DNA from: Flavobacteriales bacterium
GTDB taxonomy: Bacteria > Bacteroidota > Bacteroidia > CAIKAF01
Direction of reading: 5' to 3'
Length of the DNA stretch: 64,000 bases
Assembly (NCBI GenBank): GCA_022402535.1
Contig: JAKRSD010000020.1
Location: 62,001 to 126,000, forward strand
The notes under the pieces are model-generated. The model saw only the letters and a list, made by a program, of their open reading frames with translations. It searched no databases and was not told the DNA's origin. How positions within the stretch are numbered: the first letter of the stretch is position 1; each line of letters starts with the position of its first letter. Of the stretch, positions 19,867 through 31,113 are shown in pieces. The position numbers and the translations under genes are program-made.

Positions 19867-21813
19867 ATGGTTTCAGTATCGGGAGTGGCAATCGGTTTCA
19901 GTGGCGATTACCTGTTTGAGGATGTAACGTTTATGGTGGGTCCCAATGATAAAATAGGACTTGCCGGGCGCAACGGGGCAGGAAAATCGACCCTGATGAA
20001 GGTAATGAGCGGGCGGCGCAAACCCGACCTGGGCAGTATCGCCATTCCCAACGCCGTTACGGTGGGTTATCTGGCGCAGGACCTGAATCCCAACTCGGCG
20101 CTCACCGTGCTCGAAGAAGCCAAAACGGCTTTCGCTTCGCTCAACAAAATGATGGAAGAATCGGAACGCCTGAAAGAAGAACTGAATACCCGCACCGACT
20201 ACGAAACCGACTCCTACATGGATCTGGCCATGCGCATGGCCGATATTGAAACCCAATTCGGCATGATGGGCGGCTACGAATCGGACGAAAAAACGATCAA
20301 AATTCTGAAAGGTTTGGGCTTTACCGATGCTGACATGAACCGTAAACTTTCGGAATTCAGCGGAGGATGGCAAATGCGGGTGGAACTGGCCAAACTGCTG
20401 CTTACCGAACCCGATCTGGTGCTGCTCGATGAGCCTACCAACCACTTAGATATTGAATCGATCGTGTGGTTGGAAAAATTCCTGGCCGAATATCCCAAAG
20501 CCGTGATGCTGGTGAGCCACGATAAGGCCTTTCTGGATAAGGTTACCAACCGCACCATAGAAATCACCAACGGCACCATTCAGGATTATAAAGCGAACTA
20601 CTCCAAATACCTGGAACTGCGTGCCGAGCGCAGAGCGCAACTTACCTCTGCGGCCAAAAACCAGGAAAAACAGATTGCCCAGATGGAGCGGAATATTGAC
20701 CGTTTCCGGGCAAAAGCATCCAAAGCGTCAATGGCGCAGTCGCTGATAAAAAAGCTGGATAAAATCGAGCGTATTGAGGTGGACGATGAAGACACGGCGG
20801 CGATGCGTTTCCGATTTCCCGAAGCAGCCCATTCGGGCAAAGTGGTGATTACGGCAAACCATGTATCGAAAAGTTATGGCGACAAACAGGTAATTCCGGA
20901 CCTTACGTTCACCGTGGACCGGGGCGACCGCATTGCATTCGTGGGCCGGAACGGAATGGGAAAAACCACCCTGGCCAAAATGATTGCCGGCGATATTGAC
21001 TACAACGGAAAAATAGAATTCGGACATAATGTGCTCATGGGCTATTTTGCCCAGCATCAGGCCAAAGAACTGGAAGGCAACAACACGGTGCTGGAAGAAA
21101 TGGAAAATGCCACTTCGCACAGTGAGCTGTTTAAGCAGGTGCGCAGTCTGTTGGGTGCATTTCTCTTCAGCGGCGATGATGTGTACAAAAAAGTGAAAGT
21201 ACTCTCGGGCGGAGAACGCGGGCGGCTGGCGCTGGCCAAACTGCTTACTGAACCCCTGAATTTTCTGCTGATGGACGAACCCACGAATCACTTGGATTTG
21301 CGCTCCAAAGAGGTGTTGAAACAGGCACTGAATGATTTTAAAGGAACGTTGATCATTGTATCGCACGATCGTGATTTTTTGCGCGGACTCACCAATAAAG
21401 TATTTGAATTTACGCCTGACGGAATTAAAGAACATATCGGCGGAGTGGATGAATTTTTAGCGCGAAAAGAAGCGGCCGATTTCAGGGCCATTGAAAGCGA
21501 AAAAACCAAACGGGCGGAGCAGAAAGAGATTTTTGCCAATCAGCTAAAAAACGAAAATACAACCACCGCTCAGCCCGTGGATTTTCAAAAGAAAAAAGAG
21601 GATGATAAAGAAAACAAACGACTGAAAAATGCGATTGCCAAAGCGGAGGAAAATATAACAAAACTGGAAGCCAAACTGGCCGAAATGGATGACAAACTGC
21701 AAAATCCGGAGACCTACAAACAACTGATGAACGATGCCGCGTTTTTTGAAGAATATAACAAAGTCAAAGCAGACTTAGACAGAGAAGTGGAAGCGTGGGA
21801 GAAGTTAATTTGA
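19867..21813 (+). CDS. ABC-F family ATP-binding protein
   Basis: Two ABC domains (GRNGAGKST, LSEFSGGWQMRVELAKLL, VLLDEPTNHLD; GRNGMGKTT, LSGGERGRLALAKLL, LMDEPTNHLD), linker and C-terminal coiled coil. Confidence 0.95.
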   Translation: MVSVSGVAIGFSGDYLFEDVTFMVGPNDKIGLAGRNGAGKSTLMKVMSGRRKPDLGSIAIPNAVTVGYLAQDLNPNSALTVLEEAKTAFASLNKMMEESERLKEELNTRTDYETDSYMDLAMRMADIETQFGMMGGYESDEKTIKILKGLGFTDADMNRKLSEFSGGWQMRVELAKLLLTEPDLVLLDEPTNHLDIESIVWLEKFLAEYPKAVMLVSHDKAFLDKVTNRTIEITNGTIQDYKANYSKYLELRAERRAQLTSAAKNQEKQIAQMERNIDRFRAKASKASMAQSLIKKLDKIERIEVDDEDTAAMRFRFPEAAHSGKVVITANHVSKSYGDKQVIPDLTFTVDRGDRIAFVGRNGMGKTTLAKMIAGDIDYNGKIEFGHNVLMGYFAQHQAKELEGNNTVLEEMENATSHSELFKQVRSLLGAFLFSGDDVYKKVKVLSGGERGRLALAKLLTEPLNFLLMDEPTNHLDLRSKEVLKQALNDFKGTLIIVSHDRDFLRGLTNKVFEFTPDGIKEHIGGVDEFLARKEAADFRAIESEKTKRAEQKEIFANQLKNENTTTAQPVDFQKKKEDDKENKRLKNAIAKAEENITKLEAKLAEMDDKLQNPETYKQLMNDAAFFEEYNKVKADLDREVEAWEKLI

Positions 21814-21927
21814 TGATTTGGTAATTTGATGATTTGGTAATTTATTCCGCTATCGCTCCATGCTCCGCTGCGCTCCGGATAATGTGATGATTTGATGATT
21901 TGATGATGGTGGAATTGATTTGAAAAT

Positions 21928-22000
21928 TTATTCCGCTTCGGTTACTCGCTTTGCTTCGTGCGTTGTATGCCCACGAAAGGGTTCGGGGCTGCGCTACGGA
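21928..22000 (-). repeat. Intergenic repeat family R1, copy 3 (inverted)
   Basis: Reverse complement CCGTAGCGCAGCCCCGAACCCTTTCGTGGGCATACAACGCACGAAGCAAAGCGAGTAACCGAAGCGGAATAA nearly matches 14432-14505. Confidence 0.8.
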
Positions 22001-22077
22001 AAATGAGTCAATTTGAAAATTTACCCCGTCACACTATTTTGTCCTGATACTTGATACTTAATACTTGATACTAAAAA

Positions 22078-22455
22078 ATGAAACAAATCATTCAATCTAA
22101 CGGAGGGGCGGCTCCCATAGGCCCATACAGTCGTGCTGTAAAAGCGGGAAATATGATTTTCTTTTCGGGTACCATTGCCCTTACGGAAGACGGGAATATG
22201 GTGCAGGACAGCCTGGAAGCCGAAACCGTGCAGGTGATGGAAAACATTAAAAACCTGCTGGAAGATGCCGGCATTAGTTTTTCGCATGTGGTAAAAACCA
22301 GCATATTTTTGAGCGATATGGCACATTTTGCTCAGGTAAACGAGGTGTATGCCCGTTATTTTACCGGAGATTTTCCCGCACGCGAAACCGTGGCCGTGGC
22401 GGGTTTGCCCAAAGGAGCCCATGTGGAAATTTCGGTGATTGCACTTGCCGGATAA
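22078..22455 (+). CDS. RidA family protein (reactive intermediate deaminase)
   Basis: APIGPYSRAVKAGNMIFFSGTIAL...METV-like REtvavaglPKGAHVEISVIAL. Confidence 0.93.
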   Translation: MKQIIQSNGGAAPIGPYSRAVKAGNMIFFSGTIALTEDGNMVQDSLEAETVQVMENIKNLLEDAGISFSHVVKTSIFLSDMAHFAQVNEVYARYFTGDFPARETVAVAGLPKGAHVEISVIALAG

Positions 22456-22497
22456 AGCATATTAATATCTTAGGGCGCAAATTAAATAGCTACTCGT

Positions 22498-22857
22498 ATG
22501 GAAATTCAATTAAAAGAACCCATCAGAAACATGCATGAAATGATACCCTTGGTGGCACACCTGTTTCCGGGATATCAGATGATGGTTCCGCCATTAAACA
22601 AAAAACGCCTGATGATTTGGAAATCCGAAGAAAAAGCGGCCATTATCCTGGTGCTTAAAAATCAGGGGGCCAGTTTTGTAGTAAAATCAGAACCTAACAT
22701 GAAAAATATGGGCCTGATGATTACCATGATTTTCGGCATATTATGTAGTCCGCTGGGTATAATCATTGCCATGATAATTATCTATGGAATGAACGGGGAC
22801 GGAAGACGCGCCAAAGCTGCGGAAGCTTACGAAATCCTGAAAACCGAATTCGCTTAA
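22498..22857 (+). CDS. Hypothetical membrane-associated protein
   Basis: Intact ORF with a central TM segment (LMITMIFGILCSPLGIIIAMIIIYGM). Confidence 0.6.
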   Translation: MEIQLKEPIRNMHEMIPLVAHLFPGYQMMVPPLNKKRLMIWKSEEKAAIILVLKNQGASFVVKSEPNMKNMGLMITMIFGILCSPLGIIIAMIIIYGMNGDGRRAKAAEAYEILKTEFA

Positions 22858-22859
22858 AA

Positions 22860-24098
22860 CTAGCGGGATTTTACCAGTTTTCCTTTAAACATTTCTAATA
22901 CCAATAATTTCATAGGGTCGCCTTTGCGGCCCTTTTTGCTGCCTTTACGGAAACTGTCGAACCAATATTTGGTATATACCGAGGCGTAAATGGCACACTG
23001 ACCGTGGTTGAATTTTTTGCCCGAAGAACGCAGTTTCACATTGGGTGCGCCGTTTTCCTTCATCACTTTGTGGGCTACCAGCGAATTTTTATAAAACACC
23101 TGTTCATCTGCTTCGCAATAACACAACATCACCGGTTCGCGGGGTGTCCAGTTATATACATTGTTTTGTTCCAAGGCCTTTTTAAACGGAAACTCCGGAT
23201 CATTTTCGTAAGCATACAGCACTTCCTCCTTAAAGATATCCTTAGGCACTTTGGGCATCGCTTTGTTTACTTTATCCATGCCATTTTTTCCGTCAAACAA
23301 AGGAGCCAAGGTGGTATCGTAAGGAGATTTGAAAATTTCGGAAGGATGCTCAAAAAATTGATAAATGGGATTATATCCAAAGACCAGAAAGGGCAGATAA
23401 CCGGGGTGTGAATATTCCTGATACATAACTTCTCTTTGTGCACCGGTCATATCATACGCTCCGGACATGGGCGAAGAGGCCCACACTTTAATTTCATCGG
23501 CATGGCGTTCCGAGATAAATTTATGGGCCGACATCGCAGCATGGCCACCCTGGGAATATCCGGTCAGAAACACCTTTTCAGCGGGATTGATATTGAGTTT
23601 TTCTTTCAAACTGCGTACGGCTCGAATCATATCAATCGTGCTCTGGGCCTCTGTTTCGGCATGTTGATAGGGATGCATGCCCTCCCCTTTTCCGAGTCCG
23701 AAATAATCGGGCATTAACACCAGATACCCGTCGGCGGCAAACACCATACACAACGACTGTTCGCCTTTCAGGTTAACGGGACGATCCTTTTTCATATCGG
23801 TTCCGTGATGATATACCATCATGGGCACTTCGGATTTTTTATGTCCTCGGGGTATAAAAATTTTGCCGGATGCCTTCACCGGAGTGCCGTTTGGCAATGT
23901 AGATGTGTACACCAGTTCCATAACATCCACCCCATTATTTACGGGCGTGATGAAGCGGGGAATTTTATTTTTTTTCCAGTAAGCAACGACTTCTTCCTTG
24001 CTCATGGATACAACCTGTTCCACAGAAAGAGGCTCTCCACCTGCAAATAAACGGGCAGAAAAAAGAATAAACAGCGCAAAAAATAAAATACGATTCAT
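22860..24098 (-). CDS. Secreted alpha/beta-hydrolase (lipase-like)
   Basis: Signal peptide; MMVYHHGTDM, VFLTGYSQGGHAAMSAHKF (GxSxG nucleophile elbow), C-terminal NHGQCAIYAS. Confidence 0.85.
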   Translation of the reverse strand: MNRILFFALFILFSARLFAGGEPLSVEQVVSMSKEEVVAYWKKNKIPRFITPVNNGVDVMELVYTSTLPNGTPVKASGKIFIPRGHKKSEVPMMVYHHGTDMKKDRPVNLKGEQSLCMVFAADGYLVLMPDYFGLGKGEGMHPYQHAETEAQSTIDMIRAVRSLKEKLNINPAEKVFLTGYSQGGHAAMSAHKFISERHADEIKVWASSPMSGAYDMTGAQREVMYQEYSHPGYLPFLVFGYNPIYQFFEHPSEIFKSPYDTTLAPLFDGKNGMDKVNKAMPKVPKDIFKEEVLYAYENDPEFPFKKALEQNNVYNWTPREPVMLCYCEADEQVFYKNSLVAHKVMKENGAPNVKLRSSGKKFNHGQCAIYASVYTKYWFDSFRKGSKKGRKGDPMKLLVLEMFKGKLVKSR

Positions 24099-24188
24099 GG
24101 GTGTGTTATGCATGCATACAAAGTTGCGGAAAATAGATTCCCTGCACAAGAGATGCATTCAACATTAACAGACTCTTAGCATTTCAGC

Positions 24189-27131
24189 TTAATATCCGAA
24201 TAATTCGTCTTCAGAAACAGAGCGAATTTGGGTGAAATACTTTTTCAAAACGGCCTTATCCATCTTTTCCAGATTGCCGAAAATGATTAGATATTTAGGT
24301 GATGCTGCGATATATGATTGCTGGAACTTTTCAATATCGGTGTATGTAATGGCATCCATACGCTCGGCGATAAACTGGTTTACGGGTACTTTTAACCCCA
24401 ATTTTTCGGAGCGAAGGTATTCGGATATCACATTTTCTCCGGTAATGCGCGACGTACTGATATTGAATTTAAGCGATGCTTTAGACGCCAAAAATTTGGG
24501 ATTGGACTTAGGCATTTTGTCCAACAAGGCATACATGGCATCAACCGATTCCGTCATTTTATCGCCCTGACAGCCGATATACGCCACAAAACGGAACGGA
24601 TACTTTTTATCTGAAGGAACATTATAGCGGCTATATGTACTGTATGCCAACGCCTTGCTTTCGCGGATTTCCTGAAACACCACGGATGACATTCCGCCGC
24701 CGAAATATTCGTTATACACCGCTACTACCGGCAACATATCCGCCTTAAAATCGGCCCCGTTATATAACCACAGAATGTCTGTCTGCACCTTGTCATAATT
24801 CACCAGAATCGCTTCTGCATTCTCCGGTTTACGCAATTCATAATCCGTAAATTTCACGGGAGAAGCCGGCGTTTTGGGTGTTAATGAAGCTTCTTCGCCC
24901 CGGTTTAATTCCGTACTCAACTCGGCTTCAGAAAAAGGACCGTAATACAAAATCCGGTAGGCCGAATTCATCATCAGGTCCATTTGACTTTTCAGTTCTT
25001 TTCCGGTTAGGGTTTTCAGTTGATCGGCACTCAAAATATGGGTAAACGGATTCATTCCGCTGTAATAGCCATAAGAATACAAACGAGACAGATACTGATC
25101 GGGGTTCATTTTGGCATCGGCACGTTCTTTTAATATTAATCCCGTAACCGATTGTAAAATCTCCTCTTTTATTTCGGGATAATTGAGTTTATCCTTGAAA
25201 AGACGATACGACTGGGAGAAGTTCTGATTCAATCCGCGAAGCGTAAAATACGTTTCTTCTTCGCGTACAGACATGGATACGGAAGCGGCCAGTTTATATA
25301 ACTCTTTGTCATATTCTTCCGCACTCATTTTACCGGCTCCGGCATACCCGAAATAATACTCAAGCACACGAAGTGAGGGGGAATACTTGTAACCTACAGG
25401 AACCACAAAATGCAGCGTGAATAAATCATTCACGGTGTTTTTGGTTTGAATGATCTGATGATAACCCATTTCGCCCAATATCACATCGCGTTTAAAGTCG
25501 GGGAACTCCGCTTGAATCTCAGACGCTTTCATGGCCAGAATTTCTTTCACAAAGGGAGATTCTTTATCGCGGTTTACTTCTACCGGAGTAATGGGCGGCT
25601 TTTCTACTTTCACGGTTTCAGGAGTTTTACCCTGACGTTTATACACAATCACCGGTGCATTCGATAAATGTTTGCGCGCATATTCCGTGATTTCTTTTTT
25701 GGATAATTTCAATTTTGATGCTTCGCCTTTTAACACCGAAACGCGGTCTCTCTCGGTTACAAATCCATTCAAAAGTTCAAAAGCCCGTCCTGAATTACTT
25801 TCAGCCGCACGCATATCCTGCAGGCGTTTGTTAAATACAATGGCCTGAATAAGCCCTTCGTCAAAATCGCCTTTTTTCAATTTTTCTACCTCTGCCAGAA
25901 TCAAATCTTTCAATTCTTCCAAGGTCTGCCCTTCTTTAGGCACTGCGGAAAAATAAAGGATGGAATAATCTTTAAGTGAATAAGCGCCGGCATCGGCCGA
26001 AAGCACCTGACGGCGGGTTACCAGTCCATCGAGCAAACCGGCTTTTCCGTTGGATAGAAAATCAGCCAGAATTTCTAAAACGGGCGTTTGTGCATCGGCA
26101 GCACCCGGAAATACAAATCCAAACGTGAGGTATTCCGACTCGGGACCGTACACCGAAATTTCCACGGGACGGGTTAAAGCATCCTCGGGAGTAAAAATAT
26201 ATTCAGGTACTTTTTTGGCCTTCATATAACCGAACGAAGCATCCACTTTTTTTAGCAGTTCATCGGGATTAAAATCACCTGATAAAACTACCACCATATT
26301 ATTGGGCACATAATAGGTTTCGTAGTATTTTCTGATTTCGAGCAGGGATGGATTTTTCAAGTGTTCCACCGTGCCGATAGTAGTTTGCAATCCGTAATTA
26401 TGTTTGCGGAAAAGGCCGGCAAATAATTGTTCAAAAACCTGATCGCCGTCGCTGTCCAACGAAATATTTTTTTCTTCATAAACGGCTTCCAATTCCGTAT
26501 GAAAAATCCGGAAAATAGGATTTCTGAAACGTTCCGCTTCAATCTTAAGCCATTGATCTATTCGGTTTGCAGGAATATCGTTGATATACGCCGTTTCTTC
26601 AAACGAAGTAAAGGCATTGGTGCCTTTAGCGCCAAGAGAGGCCATCATATTGTCGTATTCATTGGCTATGGCATATTTGGCCGCTAAACCCGAAACCGAA
26701 TCAATCTGACGATAAATTTTGGCTCTTTCTGTTTCGTTGCGCGTGCTGTTATATTGTTCGTAAAGTTTGTCGATGATATCCAACAGCGGTTTTTCTTTAC
26801 TCCAGTTTAAGGAACCGTATTTGTCTGTGCCTTTAAAAAGCATGTGTTCCAGATAATGCGCCAAACCCGTATGATTGGCCGGGTCGGTTTTACTGCCCGC
26901 TTTGGTGGCAATAATGGTTTGAAGACGGGGTTCTTTTTTATTTACCGAAGTAATCACGGTGAGTCCGTTTGCAAGCACATAATAACGGGCTTCCAGCGGG
27001 TCGTTGGTTACATATTTGTAGGTGTATCCGCCCGAAGAAGCTTCTTTCCATTCGTAAGCTTTTTGTCCGAAAACAAATGAGGATAGAAAGAAGAAAAGCA
27101 GGATAGAGAAGGTTGTTTTTGCCTGTTTCAT
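24189..27131 (-). CDS. M16 family zinc metallopeptidase (two-domain)
   Basis: HTGLAHYLEHMLFKGT (HxxEH), ELEAVYEEKNISLDSDGDQ, GGGMSSVVFQEIRESKALAYS. Confidence 0.93.
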   Translation of the reverse strand: MKQAKTTFSILLFFFLSSFVFGQKAYEWKEASSGGYTYKYVTNDPLEARYYVLANGLTVITSVNKKEPRLQTIIATKAGSKTDPANHTGLAHYLEHMLFKGTDKYGSLNWSKEKPLLDIIDKLYEQYNSTRNETERAKIYRQIDSVSGLAAKYAIANEYDNMMASLGAKGTNAFTSFEETAYINDIPANRIDQWLKIEAERFRNPIFRIFHTELEAVYEEKNISLDSDGDQVFEQLFAGLFRKHNYGLQTTIGTVEHLKNPSLLEIRKYYETYYVPNNMVVVLSGDFNPDELLKKVDASFGYMKAKKVPEYIFTPEDALTRPVEISVYGPESEYLTFGFVFPGAADAQTPVLEILADFLSNGKAGLLDGLVTRRQVLSADAGAYSLKDYSILYFSAVPKEGQTLEELKDLILAEVEKLKKGDFDEGLIQAIVFNKRLQDMRAAESNSGRAFELLNGFVTERDRVSVLKGEASKLKLSKKEITEYARKHLSNAPVIVYKRQGKTPETVKVEKPPITPVEVNRDKESPFVKEILAMKASEIQAEFPDFKRDVILGEMGYHQIIQTKNTVNDLFTLHFVVPVGYKYSPSLRVLEYYFGYAGAGKMSAEEYDKELYKLAASVSMSVREEETYFTLRGLNQNFSQSYRLFKDKLNYPEIKEEILQSVTGLILKERADAKMNPDQYLSRLYSYGYYSGMNPFTHILSADQLKTLTGKELKSQMDLMMNSAYRILYYGPFSEAELSTELNRGEEASLTPKTPASPVKFTDYELRKPENAEAILVNYDKVQTDILWLYNGADFKADMLPVVAVYNEYFGGGMSSVVFQEIRESKALAYSTYSRYNVPSDKKYPFRFVAYIGCQGDKMTESVDAMYALLDKMPKSNPKFLASKASLKFNISTSRITGENVISEYLRSEKLGLKVPVNQFIAERMDAITYTDIEKFQQSYIAASPKYLIIFGNLEKMDKAVLKKYFTQIRSVSEDELFGY

Positions 27132-27135
27132 AATG

Positions 27136-30100
27136 TTATTTTTTTGACAATTTCCAAATTTTATTTGAGGTGGTGTTACTGGATGATATCAGTTGAATTT
27201 CAAGATTCAGGTTTTGGGCGATTTGTTGCAGTTCATCTGCTCCGAAAAAATATAACGGATTGGTGGTTTTATTGAATTTCATAAACCGGGTAGACCAATT
27301 TTCGGTAGAAATGGTTTTATCGTGTTTGGTGTCCTGCGAATCGGCATCTTTAATGAGCATGACCCCATCAGGAAGTAAAGAAGCGGCACAACGCTGCAAG
27401 AGATTTTTCCGCTCCAAAGCGGGCAGATAATGCAATACATCCGACAGCACAATTCCGGAACAGGAATCCGGCGTAAAATCCGCTAATCCGGCATGTACAA
27501 ATTTCACCCTGTCCGATTTAGAAAAACGATGGGAAGCCGTGGTAATTTTTTCTTCATCGTAATCGCAACCCGTAATGTCGCGCTCATCACTCATAAAGGA
27601 AAGAATGTAGGCCATAAAACCATATCCGCAGCCCAAATCGTAAATTTTTCCTTTACGGGGTAAATGTTTGTGAAAATCGGAATAATAATTTTCAAATTTG
27701 ATTTTTATGCGGCAATACCATTCCAAACCCGGATTTAGGTATAAATAATTTTGAATGAGACGGTCGCGATGAAATCGGGTTCCCGCATGGTTTTCCAACA
27801 AATCGGCATATTCGGCACGCATGAGGGCGCATACTTTTTTACTGATTTCGGAATAGCCGGTATTTTCAGGAAAATCGGCCGGTTTCAAACGAGGCATCAC
27901 CTTCACGAATAAATCGGCCCTTCGGCCCCAAAATTCACCTTTATGCAAAAAGTCGCCGGTGCCGAATATCACCAAAGGCAAAATATCGGCACCAATTTCC
28001 TGGGCCACCTTAAAAGCGCCCTTATGAAAGCGGTGAATTTTATTATCCGTGCTGCGGGTTCCTTCCGGAAAAATTGCCACGATATTGCCTTCCTGAATTA
28101 ATTTTTCAATCACCGGTGTCATGGTTTCCACCCCCTGCGACACATCCAGAAATCCGGCCATGCGGCTCACCGGACCAAAAATGGGATTGTTATAAATTCG
28201 GTTATTGGCCGTTAGCACAATGCGGGGCGATAGCGAAAACAGATACACCACATCGATAAACGACTGATGATTGGCCACCAGAATACCGGGGTTTTTAAAT
28301 TTTTCGTCTGAATGTTTGATAACTGTTTTGCGGAACATGAAAACCACCCCGATATAAATACGGGCCCAAATCATCAGCCATAAACGAATGAAACGGGTAC
28401 GGTATTTTCTGGGAATAAAAACAGAAATCGAGACCAAAATACCCAAAGGCAGCAGATGAAAAAAGCCCGAAACCACCATGAACCAAGCCCATAGGGTAGC
28501 GATGGCATTTTTAAAGGTAAGCGGCTGCATGCCCCGGCGGGTTTTAGAAGTAATGAGCAGATGAAACAACCACGGCAAAATCGCATAAGACAAAAACAAT
28601 ACGGTGCCGATTCCTGCCACACCCATTGCGGCAATGGATTTCAGGGCGGGATGTCCGCTCAGCATCATGGCCCCCACCCCCAACATAGTGGTAAAAGCCG
28701 ACAGAAAAACGGAGGTTTTATAACTTTTTAAATTGAGCGTTCCCGAGCGGTAATCCTGCAACAATCCATTCATAATAAAAATGCAGTAATCATTTCCCAA
28801 ACCGAACACAAACGTGCAGATAATGATATTGACAATATTGAATTTCAAACCCAGAATGCCCATAAAACCGAGTGTCCACACCCAGCTCAGGATAAGCGGA
28901 ATATACGTGAGTGTGGCCAGTTCAATTCTGCCGTAAGAAATAAGTAATATAACAAACACCACGATAGACGAAATGCCCACCAGTTTATCTAAATCCACCT
29001 GAATGATTTCTATTAAATCGGACGCGAGTTTTTTACGGTCGAACATAAACACCCCATCCGATTCACCGATGGCCTCGTACACGGCGGGTTTGTCAACCTC
29101 TTTTACTTTCAGCACGCTCACGATATGTACCCCCGTTTCGTTTGCATTCACAAATTCACCGAGAAAGGCTTTTTGAATGGGTTCAAATTCTGCTAACGGA
29201 ACCGGTGCAAACGATTTATCGAGCGTTTCAAAAAAGCCGGCAAAAGCCGTTTCTTTAAATCCCAATCGGGAACCTGATGTGCGGATGCTGTTTTTTACAA
29301 AGGCTTTCTTTTCAGGTGTCCAAAAGGCATTCCAACGGTTTATTTTTTCCTGTTGGGCCCTTTGGTTCAATAACAGTTCTCCGGGACCCGAAATCCCCGC
29401 AATCAACTTTTTATCGCGTAAATCCGAAATAATACTTCTCTTGCCTTCCATCCGGGAAAGCGCTTCTTCCATATTTTTTCCGGAAGCAATAAAGAATACC
29501 GCTTTTTTAGACACATCACTTCCCTGGCTCAAAATCGCTTCCGATTCAGCCAGTTCGGGAGGCATATAACTGAAGTTTTCAGGGTCGCCTTCAAACTGCG
29601 GCGAATTAAAAAACAGCACACACACGGCCGTAAAAATTACCCCGGCGGCAATCACCAGGTTTTTTTTGTGGTAATCATATCCCGTGAGTTTTTCTATCCA
29701 GTTCACCTGCACTTCGTTCACTTCTTTTTTGGGAGTTTTCAGCAGATGCGGAAGCACAATCAACGAAGCAACAGCTGCCGTAAACACGCCCGTTCCCGCA
29801 AAAATCCCTAAGTCGCGCAGGGCTTCGGAATTGGTGAATAACAGGCAATAAAACGCACAGACGGTGGTAAAACTGCTCAGCAGCATACCCCCCGAAACAT
29901 CATGCAGGAGGGTTTTTACATTTTTCACCGAACGGAAATGGGTGAACACATGCAGTGAATAATCAATGGTAATACCCAGCACCATACCGCCCACGCCCAT
30001 TGCAATGGCCGATGCCGTTCCTTTCAAAAAATATAACGCTAAAAATCCAGCCGATGCTCCTATGGCCGCAGGGATAATAAGAATAAAATAATAGAAGGGA

Positions 30101-30969
30101 TTGCGGTAAAAATAGAGCAGAAACAAAAACAAAAAAATCCCCACGGCCGACATGATGATATTGATGTCGGTTTTAATGCGCGAAGCGTTGCCCGCAGCTA
30201 CCAACGGCGCACCGAAATAACTCACCACCACACCGTGGTCGGCCTCAACCCGTTGTTTTATTTCAGCCAGTTTTTCAGCCAGAATTCCGTTTAGACCCGT
30301 TTTTTTCGACGCATTTTCGGGTTGTATGTAGATCATCAGCTGTTGCCCGTCAGCAGAAAAAATACATTCCTTTTCTATCCGCAGTCCTTCGTCCGATTTA
30401 AGGGATTGTAATCTGCGCAGGGCACGCGGTGTCATGGAAAGCGGATCGCGCAGAAAGGTGGTTTTTAAAAAGGAACCGGCCGGCGATAACAAGGCGCGGT
30501 ACCCCGTGCTCAGTGCTTCATCAATTTTTTCTTCGGTCAGCATCGAATCCACCGAAGCATAATCCGATTCATTCAGGTAAAAGGGTAAAAAGCGATAAAA
30601 TAAATCGAAGGCATCGGTCATCTGCGCTTCATCCGGACGGAAAATAATTTCTTTGATAAACCCCGGTTTCAGGTTTTCCAGTTCGGCGGCTACCTGTTCA
30701 CCCGCGGCAATAAGTTTTTCGGCGGGTTCCGTTTCGGGGGTTTGGGTAGAAACCGACAACACAATTTTATCGGTAAACGATACCTGTTCCATCACCCGGT
30801 TAAACTCGCGGGCCCGCTCATCGGTAGGCATTACTTTGGTGATGTCCTCTTCGTAATCAAGATGAAAAGCGGCGAAAATTCCCGAAGCGATAAACAGCAC
30901 CGTAAGCAGAAACAGCAGGGCTTTTCTGGGCTGAAAAAATCGAAATAACCGCCAAAACAATCGGGACAT
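27136..30969 (-). CDS. Fused MMPL/RND-type transporter, lysophospholipid acyltransferase and class I SAM methyltransferase
   Basis: RND/MMPL TM blocks (LGITIDYSLHVFTHF; LGNDYCIFIMNGLL), PlsC NHQSFIDVVYLF and FPEGTRSTD, C-terminal IYDLGCGYGFMAYILSF methyltransferase motif I. Confidence 0.92.
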   Translation of the reverse strand: MSRLFWRLFRFFQPRKALLFLLTVLFIASGIFAAFHLDYEEDITKVMPTDERAREFNRVMEQVSFTDKIVLSVSTQTPETEPAEKLIAAGEQVAAELENLKPGFIKEIIFRPDEAQMTDAFDLFYRFLPFYLNESDYASVDSMLTEEKIDEALSTGYRALLSPAGSFLKTTFLRDPLSMTPRALRRLQSLKSDEGLRIEKECIFSADGQQLMIYIQPENASKKTGLNGILAEKLAEIKQRVEADHGVVVSYFGAPLVAAGNASRIKTDINIIMSAVGIFLFLFLLYFYRNPFYYFILIIPAAIGASAGFLALYFLKGTASAIAMGVGGMVLGITIDYSLHVFTHFRSVKNVKTLLHDVSGGMLLSSFTTVCAFYCLLFTNSEALRDLGIFAGTGVFTAAVASLIVLPHLLKTPKKEVNEVQVNWIEKLTGYDYHKKNLVIAAGVIFTAVCVLFFNSPQFEGDPENFSYMPPELAESEAILSQGSDVSKKAVFFIASGKNMEEALSRMEGKRSIISDLRDKKLIAGISGPGELLLNQRAQQEKINRWNAFWTPEKKAFVKNSIRTSGSRLGFKETAFAGFFETLDKSFAPVPLAEFEPIQKAFLGEFVNANETGVHIVSVLKVKEVDKPAVYEAIGESDGVFMFDRKKLASDLIEIIQVDLDKLVGISSIVVFVILLISYGRIELATLTYIPLILSWVWTLGFMGILGLKFNIVNIIICTFVFGLGNDYCIFIMNGLLQDYRSGTLNLKSYKTSVFLSAFTTMLGVGAMMLSGHPALKSIAAMGVAGIGTVLFLSYAILPWLFHLLITSKTRRGMQPLTFKNAIATLWAWFMVVSGFFHLLPLGILVSISVFIPRKYRTRFIRLWLMIWARIYIGVVFMFRKTVIKHSDEKFKNPGILVANHQSFIDVVYLFSLSPRIVLTANNRIYNNPIFGPVSRMAGFLDVSQGVETMTPVIEKLIQEGNIVAIFPEGTRSTDNKIHRFHKGAFKVAQEIGADILPLVIFGTGDFLHKGEFWGRRADLFVKVMPRLKPADFPENTGYSEISKKVCALMRAEYADLLENHAGTRFHRDRLIQNYLYLNPGLEWYCRIKIKFENYYSDFHKHLPRKGKIYDLGCGYGFMAYILSFMSDERDITGCDYDEEKITTASHRFSKSDRVKFVHAGLADFTPDSCSGIVLSDVLHYLPALERKNLLQRCAASLLPDGVMLIKDADSQDTKHDKTISTENWSTRFMKFNKTTNPLYFFGADELQQIAQNLNLEIQLISSSNTTSNKIWKLSKK

Positions 30970-31113
30970 GGGCAAAAGTGCTAAAAAAAATCGGGTCAGG
31001 GATAAGCTAGGGTAGCATCTGACCAAAAACAATACACCAACCGTTTCATTATTGTTTGCTTGAATTAACGAAATTATCCATCGCTCTCATTCTCCACACT
31101 CACACTGATTCGT

